DNA from: Malania oleifera
Lineage: Eukaryota; Streptophyta; Magnoliopsida; Santalales; Ximeniaceae
Length of the DNA stretch: 64,000 nt
Assembly (NCBI RefSeq): GCF_029873635.1
Contig: NC_080420.1
Coordinates: forward strand, 122,458,719 to 122,522,718
Direction: 5' to 3'
A model generated the notes under the pieces. The model made no database searches, was not told where the DNA came from, and saw nothing but the letters and a program-made list of their open reading frames with translations. The position numbers and the translations under genes are program-made. The number at the start of each line of letters is the position of its first letter. Position 1 is the stretch's first letter. Below are positions 23,051-34,222 of the stretch, piece by piece.

Positions 23051-23455
23051 AAATCTCGCAGGTTGGACCTGCGAGATTTACCACGTGGCACGATCGCCCG
23101 TAATCTCGCAGCCACGCGTCGCCTCTCCGTTTGATCGCTTCTTAAATCTCGCAGGTTGGACCTGCGAGATTCACCACGTGTCACGATCGCTCGTAATCTC
23201 GCAGCCACGCGTCGCCTCTCCGTTCGATCGCTTCTTAAATCTCGCAGGTTGGACCTGCGAGATTCATTACGTGTCACGATCGCTCGTAATCTCGCAGCCA
23301 CGCGTCGCCTCTCCGTTCGATCGTTTCTTAAATCTCGCAGGTTGGACCTGCAAGATTCACCACGTGTCACGATCGCTCGTAACCTTGCAGCCACGCGTCG
23401 CCTCTCCGTTCGATGGCTTCTCAAATCTCGCAGGTTGGACCTGCGAGATTTCTTC
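23051..23455. repeat. 93-bp tandem array of hairpin units at the MULE right end
   Basis: Units start at 23051, 23144, 23237, 23330 and 23423, an exact 93-bp period (four full units and a partial fifth). Each opens with a stem of 13-base arms (AAATCTCGCAGGT and its complement) around TGG. Then come ac-cacgtg(g/t)cacgatcg, (t)aatctcgcagccacgcgtcgcc and ctccgtt(c/t)gatcg. The unit is GC-rich within an AT-rich element and contains CACGTG and ACGCGT motifs. Open frames through it on both strands come from the exact multiple-of-three period and are not proteins. Confidence 0.93.
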
Positions 23456-23522
23456 ACCCGTCGCCACACGTCACGTTACCCCTATTTCTTTCTTTGCCAC
23501 GCGTCGATGGTAGAGTGGCCAC

Positions 23523-23644
23523 CAGTTTAAATCTCGCAGCATGAAGCTGCGAGATTACGTGAGCATTATTTTGGGAAAAAATTTCGTGTTCAGAGTATTA
23601 TTTTATATTTTATTTATTTTTAATTATAAAACGGGAAAAAACTC
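23523..23644 (-). repeat. Right TIR of inner MULE
   Basis: Reverse-complement partner of 13871-13992 with the same length and terminus (gggaaaaaactc on the + strand). It directly abuts the 10-bp target duplication at 23645-23654. Confidence 0.93.
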
Positions 23645-23654
23645 GATTTGCATG
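23645..23654. repeat. Right target-site duplication of the inner MULE
   Basis: GATTTGCATG is identical to 13861-13870. Removing the MULE and one copy restores a continuous Pack-MULE left end. Confidence 0.92.
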
Positions 23655-23710
23655 GATGAGAAGAATAAGAGGTACTTCTTGACCACCGGCGCCTGCAGCA
23701 CCAGCAAGAA

Positions 23711-23925
23711 CAACTTGCAGATGATGTGGCAGAAATCAAGCTAGAACAACTTGCAGATGCTGATGGCTTTCTCTTTGGGTTTCCTTCTCGTTTCGGAATG
23801 ATGCCTGCCCAATTCAAGGCCTTCTTTGATGCCACCCATGAGCTATAGGCATCTCAAGCACTTGCTAGCAAACCTAGTGGGATTTTCTGGAGTATTGGTT
23901 TCCATGGGGGAGGCCAGGAGCCGCT
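23711..23925 (+). pseudogene. Captured fragment of a FQR1/WrbA-like NAD(P)H:quinone reductase
   Basis: The frame from about 23741 reads [20 protein letters not shown], then [14 protein letters not shown], a TAG where the family has Trp, then [15 protein letters not shown] and GFHGGGQE. This is the central FMN-binding part of plant flavodoxin-like quinone reductases (FQR1 family), which reduce quinones by two electrons at the plasma membrane. The N- and C-terminal parts are absent. Upstream, gaacaacttgcagatg is repeated at about 23706 and 23742. The fragment lies inside the Pack-MULE and is presumed non-functional cargo. Confidence 0.85.
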
Positions 23926-24679
23926 GCGGACTCGCCAGAGATAGCTCGCATCGCCGGAGTTCGCCATGACGGGACCAGTACTGGTTGAAAAGTCACTGTT
24001 CAGAATTGGAAACACAGATTTTAATTTAGAAATTAATTACGAATAGAGAAAATTTTAAAACCCAAAATTTTCGAATATGGAAAAAGGAAACTTTCAATGG
24101 AATTTCGAAATTTGAAACTAACCTAGATAAGAAGATTGCAAGCAAAATCAAAACTCATCGACATTAATGAAAAACTATGAACAGAGGAAATTCAACAAAG
24201 CTTATGCACTCGAAGCAAATATACCATTAGAAGAAACAGTAATTGCGAAATCGTTTGAAGAAATCAGAAAAAACGAAGACCGGGGGATTGAATAAATAGA
24301 AAAGGTTTATAATGGGGGAGGCCAGGAGAACTCGGCGTGAGTTCTATCTCCATTATAACTTTGTACAACGTCGTTTCATACACACAAAGCACTTTACATT
24401 TGTCTCCTTGAGTCAGTTGATAACTTGATAGGTTAAACTGCAATTCTCTTGACTGACTTCTATTGGTAACTTCTTATCATAGCATGAGATCAATTTTAGG
24501 ACCAATATAATAGGACCTGCAATTCTCAGTTCTTAATTCCTGCTTTTTCTGCAGCTAGCTTGGCAGTATATCATCTCTCCCAATGGTCTGTGACATTAAC
24601 GCCAAAAAAAAGTTGAATTGTGTGTTAGCATAATGGTCAAAATGTACGTATTCTTCGGTTCTTTCTCCTCTCCAACTTT
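23926..24679. other. Pack-MULE interior between captured fragments
   Basis: No protein match is recognised. The 17-base word atgggggaggccaggag occurs at the end of the FQR1 piece (about 23904) and again at about 24312. This may mark a junction produced when fragments were joined. The rest is AT-rich and may be captured intron. Confidence 0.5.
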
Positions 24680-24771
24680 CGCATCCGCCATACAGAACTC
24701 TGTCCCAAGAATCACCTTCCTCAAGGCAGCCATCCTTCGGCAAGATCCTCAATCTGATTAGACACCACCTG

Positions 24772-25589
24772 TGTAACAACCCGGGATTCTTACACAGGGC
24801 CTCGTCGATGAACACAGAAAATTCGTTGACGAGTGCATAAGGGGACCTCATCGACGAAGACAAGTTTCATCGACGAGAAGATACCGAGAAGGGTTTTTGG
24901 GACAATCTAAAATTCGTCGACGAGGGAGGAAGTTCGTCGACGAAATTATTGAAGGACTCGTCTACGAGATGGCGTGTCTCGTCCACGAATTCAGTCCTAT
25001 AATAGCTGAAACTTGTATTTTTAACCAAAATTTCAGCTCAAAACCCTTCTCTTTCTCTCTCCTACGACTCCCTCCCCTTCTCTCTTTGATCTTGGCCCCA
25101 TTTCTTGCCAGATTGAGGATCCGAGGTCATCACGACGCTCCTGACGAAGTTCTCAGCAAGTCTGCTGGAGCAGATTGTGGGGAAAGTTGATTTGAAATTC
25201 ATCCCAAATCCAGGGTAAGGTATTTTGTTCAGATTATGCATTCCTCATAGTTATGAGAAATGTTGTAGGTAAGGAAATACTGATATTTTGTTTTGGGGGA
25301 TATTGTTTTCAAGATGTTGAGTTAGGAACCCTGCGGGTATAGAGCCAGAATTTTATAGGGATTTTTCAGAGTTAAGGTAAGGAAAATATGTTATGTTAGG
25401 AAATTTACTTACATTATCAGAAATTTTATATATGCATGCAGGTATACCAGATATTATACAGGATATGAATTTTTAAAGCTTGTATGGCCTGAGTATATAA
25501 TATTGATATGGAATTTTATATAGTTTTTCAGTATTTCAAGTTATACAGATACAGTGAGATAATTGCAGATTTTATATAGACATAATTTG

Positions 25590-25622
<33 letters not shown>

Positions 25623-26744
25623 CAATATACAGATATTTATTTAGAACAGTACATACAGTGTATATAGAAAGTTATGTTTTCCTAAATGCCATAACACTTA
25701 GATTATAGAAAAAAAAATACAGACAGATTATATAGAAAGAAAGTACAGACATATTACACAGTTATAGCATCAAGATACTACAAATATTATAGTAATTATA
25801 GTACAACAATATAGTGTTATGGTTATTTTGGAAATATAATGAAAAGAGTATAAAGAGTATAGTATGTATATATATATAGTATCAGATCCCTGTGGAAAGA
25901 TTACAGACAGATACAATATAGATATAGACTACAGAACACGGTACCGTTGCTAGATATAGATAGAGTGCAACCACATATCTCAGATAGTGTGTAGGTGCCG
26001 TCAGCCATGCTTGAAGAGTATGCAGCTCCCTAATTCACTAGGTTGAGGGGGCCGGTTTGACGAGGTAACAGGTAGTCCCGCGCCTAGGAAAGTATGCAGT
26101 TTGATCGGACTGAGGTAATGTAGAGTATAGTGACTTATCTGGAGGGCCGACCATGTTAAGTCCCGCCTATGAGCCACACAACCCTATCATGAGGGGTCAA
26201 ATCATGACATACAGAGTCCTAGGGAAAGAACACAGTTATGTATCTGTATACAGTTTTACAACTTTTATTGTATATAGTATGATGTAGCACTATGAATGAT
26301 AGAAAGTTCAAATAATACAAATGTTTTAAGTTATTATACATGTGTTGTACATAATTGCCAGATTATGCAGTTTTCAAATACTATTATTATAATTTTATGA
26401 CTCAGTTGCCACACACAAGTAATAGTATATTTCCACTTACTGAGCGTCGACTCACCTCATTACTTTACCATTTTTCAAGTAAGACAGCTAGGCGAGCAGA
26501 TTAGGCTCGCGGATAGGAAGTTTACTTGATTACCCCGGTTGTAGGGTGAGTTATGACAGGATTTTGTATTTTTGAGGTAGATGATGTTGGAGGGGTTTAT
26601 TTTGTATGGTTGTGGCTTGTATATACTGGATTCTGGTATTGTATAGTATATATATAAATGGTTATATGATTTTTGTTTCCACTACTTAGGTATGGATGTA
26701 GATATACATATAAAAAAAATGGTAAGAATTTTGAGGATGTTACA
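24772..26744 (+). repeat. 5' LTR of the chromovirus
   Basis: 1,973 bp from TGTAACAACCC to GGATGTTACA. The first 240 bases differ from the 3' LTR at about 20 positions, mostly transitions (counted by eye). The promoter word is tataata at 24998-25004, one A shorter than in the 3' LTR. An (AT)n run is at about 25594-25622. Confidence 0.95.
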
Positions 26745-26747
26745 TTT

Positions 26748-26760
26748 TGGTATCAGAGCC
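26748..26760 (+). promoter_or_regulatory. Primer binding site, initiator tRNA-Met type
   Basis: TGGTATCAGAGCC three bases after the 5' LTR is complementary to the 3' end of plant initiator tRNA-Met, the primer for minus-strand cDNA synthesis. Confidence 0.95.
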
Positions 26761-27065
26761 TAGGTTGCTAGGTTCTGTAGACTCTAGAGTGCAGTGGAAA
26801 ACAATACCAGAATATAGGAAAAAGATTTGAGGTTTTATTCTTTAATCTGGATACAGGATTTCGTGGTAGTTTCTGTGTTTTTCTTGGGGTGACAATTTCA
26901 GGAAAACCATAATAAATTATCGACGAGTCATGTGTTTGGGTTGCAGGAGTGGATTTTGAGGTTAGGATCAGAAGGAATGGTTAATAGAGAATTTGGAGTT
27001 TTAGTTGAATAAGTTGGGTCTGTAGGAAAATAGAATTCTGAAACGGTGTTCTATATATTTGTAGG

Positions 27066-28110
27066 ATGGACCTAGGAGGCAATAGCGCTCACGCTAGTGG
27101 GAATGATAGTGCTGGTCCTTCTGGCGTAGTAGGTGGGGATTCAGATGCTGTGCTACGTAGTGTGGCTCAGCAAGTTATAGATGAGATAGCGCGGAGTTCT
27201 AGAGAGCAGGGAGGTCCATCTCCAGTTCAGGGATGCACCATAGATAAATTCATGAAGATGAATCCGCCAGCTTTTTCTGGAGCGACCGACCCTACAGTTG
27301 CTAAGAATTGGGTGTATGAGGTAGAGAAGATCCTGACAGTACTTCACTGCATTGGCGAGCAGAGAGTTATGTACGCTACATATAAACTGGGAGGGGAGGC
27401 TGAGAGATGGTGGACGGCCACTAGACTATTGGAGGAGCAGAGGACGACTCCAGTGCCAATGACCTGGGCCCATTTCAGGGATATATTCTTTGATAGATAC
27501 TATCCTGCTTCGGTCAGAGTGGCCCGAATTCAAGAGTTTCTGAGCCTGTCTCAGGGGTTGATGACAGTTCAGTAGTATGCGGCGAGATTTATCGAGCTCT
27601 CACGTTTCTGCCCATATATCGTCCCTGATGAAGTAAAGAATGCCAGAATATTCGAGAGGAATTTGAGGCGAGTATCTGCAGGCAGGTGGCGGTACTAAGG
27701 ATCCAGGATTTTATAGAGTTGGTTGATAGGACCATTATAGCAGAGGAGAGTCTACCGAAAGAGATTGAGACACAAAGTCAGAAGAAGAGGACCGCACCCT
27801 CGAGCTTTTAGGCGGGTCCTAGCCGAGGCCCTTGGAGAGGGGTTAAATTTGATGAAGGCTAGAGACAGATGGTAGAGCATGCTGGATTTCAGGGCAAACA
27901 GCTTCCTACCATTTGTCTTAGATGCGAACAGAGACATCCTAGTGAGTGACGACTAGGGGAAATTGTTTGTTATCGATACGGGAGGCCCGGTCATATGGCT
28001 CGATCGTGTCAAATGCCGTCGAATTATGCACAGCTTCTCAGACCATTTTGAGGTGGATATCAGGCGCCCCGCGGTGGTCAGCAGAGGAACACTGCGCCAG
28101 CAAGGGTCTA
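27066..28110 (+). pseudogene. Chromovirus gag (capsid and zinc knuckle), broken
   Basis: Starts ATG at 27066. The capsid region reads FMKMNPPAFSGATDPTVAKN, YKLGGEAERWW and THFRDIFF-like WAHFRDIFFDRYYPASVR. The frame hits TAG at 27573-27575, where the family continues with Gln, and further stops follow. A nucleocapsid zinc knuckle is recognisable near 27965-28010 as CYRYGRPGHMARSC, in which the second Cys is Tyr. Gag would form the cytoplasmic particle. Confidence 0.88.
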
Positions 28111-28114
28111 CGCG

Positions 28115-28600
28115 TTGACACCGGGAGACGCTGAGACGGCTAGAGACGTGGTCACTGGTACTCTTACTACTTTACCATATAAAATGATTGTTTTGTTTGA
28201 TATAGGTGCCACTCACTCTTTTATATCGGCGAGATATGTGAAAATAGCTGGAATAGAGACACAACCATTAGATATAAAACTGTCTGTGCGTATGCCGATG
28301 GGATCTGTGATTAGATGCATGAGGGTACTTCGGAATTTTTCAGTAAGTATTCAGGAGAGAGTACTTTTAGCCGATCTTGTGGTCTTGGATATGCAGGGAT
28401 TTGATGTGATATTGGGTATGGATTGGTTAGCTATTTATTACGCTAGTATTGATTGCCATAAGAAAGAAGTAATTTTCATACCCTCGGGTGAGCCAGAATT
28501 TAGATTTACGAGTTCACGCGTGCGTGCCTCGCCACAACTGGTGTCAGCTATTCAGGTGAGGAGACTGCTACAGGATGGTTGTTAGGGGTATGTCGCATAG
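28115..28600 (+). pseudogene. Chromovirus aspartic protease region
   Basis: The frame contains LFDIGATHSFISARYVK, the retropepsin active-site region, with Ile at the position usually Ser or Thr (D-I-G). It continues through VLDMQGFDVILGMDWLA, the conserved second half. It ends at TAG 28583-28585. The active-site change should inactivate it. Confidence 0.88.
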
Positions 28601-30000
28601 ATAAGAGAATTGGCAAAATAAGCATTGAGACAAGCTGATATACCAGTAGTGAGAGAGTTTCCAGATGTATTTCCAGAAGAATTACCTAGTTTGCTGCCTG
28701 ATTATAAGATTGAGTTCACTATAGACTTGTTGTCGGGATCTGCACCAGTATCTAAAGTACCGTACCATATGACTCCAGCCGAGTTGAAATAATTGAAAGA
28801 TCAGCTACAGGAATTACTAGATAAGGGTTTTATCAGGCCTAGTGTGTCGCCCTGGGGAGCGCCAGTTCTGTTCGTGAAAAAGAAAGATGGAACCATGAGG
28901 TTGTGCATCGATTATAGGGAGATAAATAAATTGATGGTCAAAAATAAATATCCTCTCCCTAGGATCGATGATTTATTTGATTAGCTCCAGGGGACCCAGG
29001 TTTACTCTAAAATTGACCTGCGGTCAGGTTACCATCAGGTGAAAGTTAGAGCAGAGGACATTTCGAAGACCACTTTCCGTTCCAGATATGGGCATTACGA
29101 GTTTTAAGTGATGTCATTTGGGTTGACTAATGCACCAGCGGTGTTCATGGATTTGATGAATCGGGTATCCCATCAATACTCAGATCAGTTTGTGGTTGTG
29201 TTCATTGATGATATACTGGTCTATTCAAGAAGTTTTAAGAAGCACGAGCATCATTTGAGACTGGTGTTGCAGGTATTAAAAGAAAGGAAATTATATGCAA
29301 AATTCAAGAAATGTGAATTCTGGTTAAGGCAGGTCACTTTTCTCGACCATCTGATCTCAGAAGCAGGAGTATCAGTTGATTCGAGTAAGATAGAGGCTGT
29401 GGTGAGTTGGGAAAGGCCAGGAAGTATTCAAGAAGTCATGAGCTTTTTGGGATTAGCAGGTTATTACCAATGCTTTGTGGATGGTTTCTCCAGGCTATCA
29501 GGTCCATTAACACGACTTACGAGGAAAAATGTAAAATTTGAATGGACTGATGACTGTGAGCAGAGTTTTCAAGAGTTAAAGCGGCGATTAGTATCAGCTC
29601 CAGTATTAGCTATTCCATCAGGGGAGGACGGTTTTGTAATATACAATGATGCTTCTTTGAAGGGTCTTGGATGCGTGTTGATGCAGCACGGCAGGGTTAT
29701 TGCATATGCGTATAGGCAGCTTAAAGAATATGAGAAGAATTATCATGTCCATGACTTAGAGCTTGCTGCAATGGTGTATGCTCTTAAGATTTGGAGGCAT
29801 TACCTGTATGGTGGGAAGTGCAAGATTTTCACAGATCACAAGAGCCTGAAATATTTCTTTACCCAAAAAGAGCTAAATATGAGACAAAGAAGATGGTTAG
29901 AACTCATTAAAGACTATGATTGCACAATTAGTTATCATCCAGGAAAAGCGAATGTGGTGGCAGACACTCTGAGTAGGAAATCAGGGGGATCAGCACTAGC
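28600..30000 (+). pseudogene. Chromovirus reverse transcriptase and RNase H
   Basis: RT motifs: [31 protein letters not shown], then [11 protein letters not shown]-like [24 protein letters not shown] and the catalytic [11 protein letters not shown]. Thumb and connection follow ([14 protein letters not shown]). RNase H has [38 protein letters not shown] and [11 protein letters not shown], so the catalytic Asp residues are kept. Stops at 28790-28792, 28982-28984 and 29105-29107 break the frame. From 29108 to 30436 it is open. Confidence 0.93.
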
Positions 30001-30279
30001 AGCCATGGAGATTCCACATTCAATTTTAATGGATTTGGAGAAGCTAAGTTTAGAGTTAATAGAAGAGGGTCCGCAAGCAGTCATTGCCAGTCTAGTGGTT
30101 CAGCTTACGCTTTACGAGAGGATTAAAGCAGCTCAGGGTGATGATGCAGAGTTGGCAGCGGTGATGGCTAGAGTACGTGATGGTCAGGGTGAGGAGTTCA
30201 ACATATCAGATGACGGAGCTCTGCGATTCCGTACTAGACTATGTGTTCCTGCAGATACCGAGATCTGGAGAACTATACT

Positions 30280-31525
30280 GGAGGAGGCCCATAGATCCCT
30301 ATACACGGTTAATCCCAGTAGTACTAAAATGTATAGGGACCTGCGTGAGTATTTCTGGTGGAGTGGAATGAAGAGGGAGATAGCCGAATTTGTTCAGCAA
30401 TGCTTGACTTGTCAACATGTTAAAGCTGAGCACTAGAGATCGGAAGGACAGTTGCAGCCACTATTCATTCCAGAATGGATATGGGACCACATTTCGATGG
30501 ACTTCGTTACGGGGTTACCACCAGTGCGACAGGGACTGAATGCGATTTGGGTGGTTGTTGATCGTCTGACGAAACCTGCTCATTTCATCCCTATTAAAAT
30601 CGGCTATTCCATGGACAGGTTGGCAGAGATATATGTTTAGGAGATATTTCGTGTTCATGGAGTACCAGTATCCATAGTCTTAGACTGAGATCCTCGGTTT
30701 ACTTCACAATTCTGGAAAAGTTTTTAGGAGGCTATGGGTACGCAGTTAGCTTTTAGCACTGCTTTCCATCCCCAGACAGATGGTCAGACTGAGAGAACAA
30801 TTCAGAAACTAGAGGATATGTGTCGTGCTTGTGTACTTGATTTTGGAGGCAGTTGGATTCAATTTATGCCGTTAGTTGAATTTGCTTATAATAACAGCTA
30901 CCGGACTCGTATCGGCATGGCTCCATATGAGGCATTGTATGGTAGGTGATGTCATTCTCCTCTCTTCTGGGACGAGGTAGGTGAAATGCGAGTTTTAGGT
31001 CCAGAGATAGTACAACAGACTTGTGACAAGGTCTGATTAATTAAAGAAAAAATTAGTACAGCACAAAGTTGGCATAAAAGCTACGCAGATACTTGCCGCC
31101 GAGAATTAGAATTTGACGTGGGAGATCGAGTATTTTTGAAAATAGCTCCTCTGAAAGGAGTTATGAGGTTTGGAAAGAAGGGCAAGTTAAGCCCTAGGTA
31201 TATTGGCCCTTTTGAGATACTTGAGAGAATAGGGTCAGTTGCCTATAGGCTAACTTTGCCACCATCTTTGGCTAGAATTCATGACGTGTTTCATGTTGTT
31301 ATGTTAAGGAAATACGTCCCAGAACCGTCCCACATAATCAGTTATGCAGAGATAGAGCTGAAGGATTCATTAGTTTATGAAGAAACATTAGTACAAATTT
31401 TAGACAGAAAGACACAAGTACTGCGCACCAAAGAAATTCAATTAGTAAAAGTTTTGTGGAAAAATCACACTATAGAGGAAGCTTCTTGGGAACTCGAGGA
31501 GCAGATTAGACAAAGATACCCGTAG
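30280..31525 (+). pseudogene. Chromovirus integrase with C-terminal chromodomain
   Basis: The zinc region is [11 protein letters not shown] preceded by EEAHRS. The second His of the HHCC site is Asn (TVNPSSTKM). Core catalytic residues remain: Asp in DHISMDFVTGLPP, Asp in the segment near 30680, Glu in [15 protein letters not shown]. The C-terminus has FLKIAPLKGVMRFGKKGKLS and a chromodomain ending LVKVLWKNHTIEEASWELEE, which in chromoviruses steers integration to heterochromatin. Stops at 30434-30436, 30638-30640, 30686-30688, 30725-30727, 30947-30949 and 31034-31036. The last 135 codons are open. Confidence 0.92.
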
Positions 31526-31658
31526 TTGTTCCAAAAGGTATAGAGGTACTCAGGTAAAGTATAATAGTTAGATAAGTTTCTATTGCAGGTACATGTATTG
31601 ATTTTAGTTAGTAGATAGTTTTTAGTTTTATATGTGTAATTTCCCAGAACTTAAATAT

Positions 31659-34080
31659 TGTTAGAATTGGTGTGATCCCAAGAGGGGGGTGAATTGGGTT
31701 TTAAAAACTTTTTGGCTAATTTAAATAATTCACCGATTCACCACAGTATCATATCCCATTCAACATGTATACATGTATGTAAAGCGAGTTTAACAATAAA
31801 AACAAACATATACCTGTGCAGTATCTTATTTAAATCAAATGTGTACATGAGAATAATTTCGACATTAAATAAACATTCATACACATGTTGAAATTAAAGT
31901 ATAGGAATTTAAATAAGATAGAAAGAGCGACACCATATTTGTTATCGAGGTTCGGCCAAACCAGCCTACATCCCCGCCTTGGGCTTACTCCCAAGGATTC
32001 CATTATACCTGCTCACTTAACCGGACGGAGTAAAAGCCTTTTACATCCTCTCCTTACGGGGTGAGGAAAACCCTAACTCAATTACTAAGCTAAGCCAAAC
32101 TAGTCTCACTTGCGGGGTTGAGACTCCCCAGTTCAATTAACGAGCTGAACCGAACCGGTCTCACTTGCGGGGCTGAGACTCCCCAATTCAATTAATGGGT
32201 TGAACCGAATCGTTACAATAAAATCATTTTGTACATAAAATATGCTTCTGAAATACAAGCAGAAATGTACAACATTAAAATCTAATATGCATTTTCAAAT
32301 GATTTTGAAATAAAGCTCATGTAGAGTATGAGTTTTCTCTCAAACTATTTTTCAAGTAAAACTTGAGAGTTTGGAAAATGATTTTCTTTTCTAAAATGAT
32401 TGACCTTTATAAAATAGAAGGAGAAGCCTCTCAAGCAAGTATATATTAAATTGATATATGCTCAAGACTCCCTTTTGTATAACCCAAGGAAATTCTCCAA
32501 CAAATGTATGTCAAGATAAGAGTAGGAGAATATTAGAGTTTTTTTCAAAATGATTGACCTTAGTAAAATTAATCCCAAGAAGGCATTCAAGCAAAATATT
32601 TGAGTAAGAATATTAGCCTAAGCCTTCAAGACATTATTCACAATAAATTTCTCCAAAAAAAATATTTTTCCAAATAAAAGAATATGAGAGAAATTTAATC
32701 TTTAAAAACATGAAAAATAAAAAGGCCTTCAAGCAATATACATATAGAGAATGTTATATGCTCAAGCCTCTTCAAATATAACCCCAAAAATATTTTTCCC
32801 AAAAATGGTTTTCAAAAAAAGAGAACAGGAGACATTTTAATCTTTGAAAATATACCACAAATGAAAGAAGAAGGCCATCAAGCAATATATATGTATATGA
32901 TATATGCTCAAGCCTCTTCATATAAAACCCCCAAGAATATTTATCTCCCAAAATGATTTTCAAAAAAGAAGAGTAAGAGAAAAATAAGAATTTAAAGAAC
33001 AAATGGGGTATAGAAGTGTGGGAGAATCAAAGAATGATAAACTAAATTAACAAAGGGATTCTCCAACCATTTTCAAATGTTTTGGGGTTGTATTTATAGG
33101 CAAAAACCCCTTATGACCGTTATATAGCCGTTGGGACCTTAAAATATATTTTTATTTTGAAAACTAGCCATTTTTTGGCCGTTGGGACACTTTCCCGAGA
33201 AGGTCGGTCGATCAGGCTCAAGGTACGGTCAACCGAGGCTTGAAATCCACGAGTTTTGGTCGACCGTAGTGAAGGTTCGGTCAACTGGCCTCGACTTTTC
33301 TGCGTAGACACTGTTCAGTGTTTTGGCCATAACTTTTTCTATACAACTCCAAATTGGATGTTCTTGATATCAATAGAAAGGTAAGAGAAAATCCCACAAC
33401 TTTCATGTTGAACACATTTTAAAATAATGAGTTTTGTTTTAAGAACAATGCCCATAAATTAGAAGGAAGAAACATGAAGGGAGTTTTTCTCTTACGGACA
33501 CATTTCAGTGTTTTGGCCATAACGTTTTCTGTGTAACTCCAATTTGGACGTTCTTGGTATCAAACGCAAGCTATGGGAAAATGCCACAATTTTCATGTTG
33601 AACATGGTTTGAGATGAGATCTAATTGAGTGAGAAAATTACTCATTTCTAACATTCGGTCGACTGGCCGATTGACCGACCCCTTTGAAAAATTTAGTTTT
33701 TGCCTTCTTTTAACTTTAAAACCATTTAAAAACCTTTGTATAAGTTATGCATTTTATGAAAAGAGTTTTTCATGTTATTTGGAGGTCCTATGGTCAATCT
33801 AAGGTCAGGTAGAGCTTCAATTTTAAATCATATAAGATGCATACACATTCAACCCTAATTACTATTACAACCCAGAAAATAAATAAAGTGTTCATGTCCT
33901 CTGCTCCTCAATGCTCCATGGAATATGTCGATTGGTGTTCTTCTCAGTGCTCTTTACGACTTCCATTTTGCATTCATCATTTGTACTTACAGAAATATAA
34001 ACCTGTTCACACTCAGTTACACAAGTGGGATACTATGGTTTGTCATTATCAAAACAGGGATTGGACTCAAAAAATTAACA
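31659..34080 (+). mobile_element. Solo LTR (about 2.4 kb) inserted in the chromovirus
   Basis: A 2,422-bp insert with TG...CA ends (TGTTAGAATT... and ...AAAATTAACA) and a perfect 5-bp duplication AATAT at 31654-31658 and 34081-34085. The body starts with a dispersed plant repeat I recognise (gtgatcccaagaggggggtg, ggttcggccaaaccagcct, ccttgggcttactcccaagg). It has no coding capacity and no internal LTR pair. It therefore fits a solo LTR left by recombination between two LTRs. It carries several tcggtcgacc/cggtcgact words around 33200-33665. Confidence 0.85.
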
Positions 34081-34209
34081 AATATAACCACGATATTCCT
34101 TCGCCACAAGTAAGGGCAGGAAATAAAATAAGTAGACATTTTTCCTTTACGGAATGATTGAGTGTATAGATGGAGATACATATAGTAAATTTCGAGGACA
34201 AAATTTTAT

Positions 34210-34222
34210 AAGGAGGGGAGAA
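34210..34222 (+). promoter_or_regulatory. Polypurine tract of the chromovirus
   Basis: AAGGAGGGGAGAA immediately before the 3' LTR is the primer for plus-strand DNA synthesis. Confidence 0.92.

Larger units (their letters stand above)
13871..23644 (-). mobile_element. Autonomous-type MULE with mudrA-like transposase and plant mobile domain gene
   Basis: The element is 9,774 bp with 122-bp terminal inverted repeats (13871-13992 and 23523-23644). These begin GAGTTTTTTCC and differ at about three positions outside an inverted hairpin loop. A perfect 10-bp duplication GATTTGCATG lies at 13861-13870 and 23645-23654. Two genes sit on the minus strand: transposase (20534-17908) and plant mobile domain protein (about 17849-15549). 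Subterminal DNA is full of hairpin modules, including a 93-bp tandem array at the right end. High repeat identity and an exact target duplication suggest a fairly recent insertion, although both genes now carry lesions. Confidence 0.93.

Noticed and set aside
23040-23470. CRISPR-like array
   Set aside because: The repeats are contiguous 93-bp tandem units without unique spacers, in a plant MULE end.
22933-23530. Arg-rich repetitive open frames on both strands (RRSNLRDLRSDRTERRR and similar)
   Set aside because: They are produced by the 93-bp tandem array, whose period is a multiple of three. No start context, splice structure or domain supports a protein.
24555-25190. Open frames crossing the start of the 5' LTR (and 34147-34563 in the 3' LTR)
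   Set aside because: Both LTR copies give different broken frames. The sequence is LTR promoter DNA with palindromes, not a gene.
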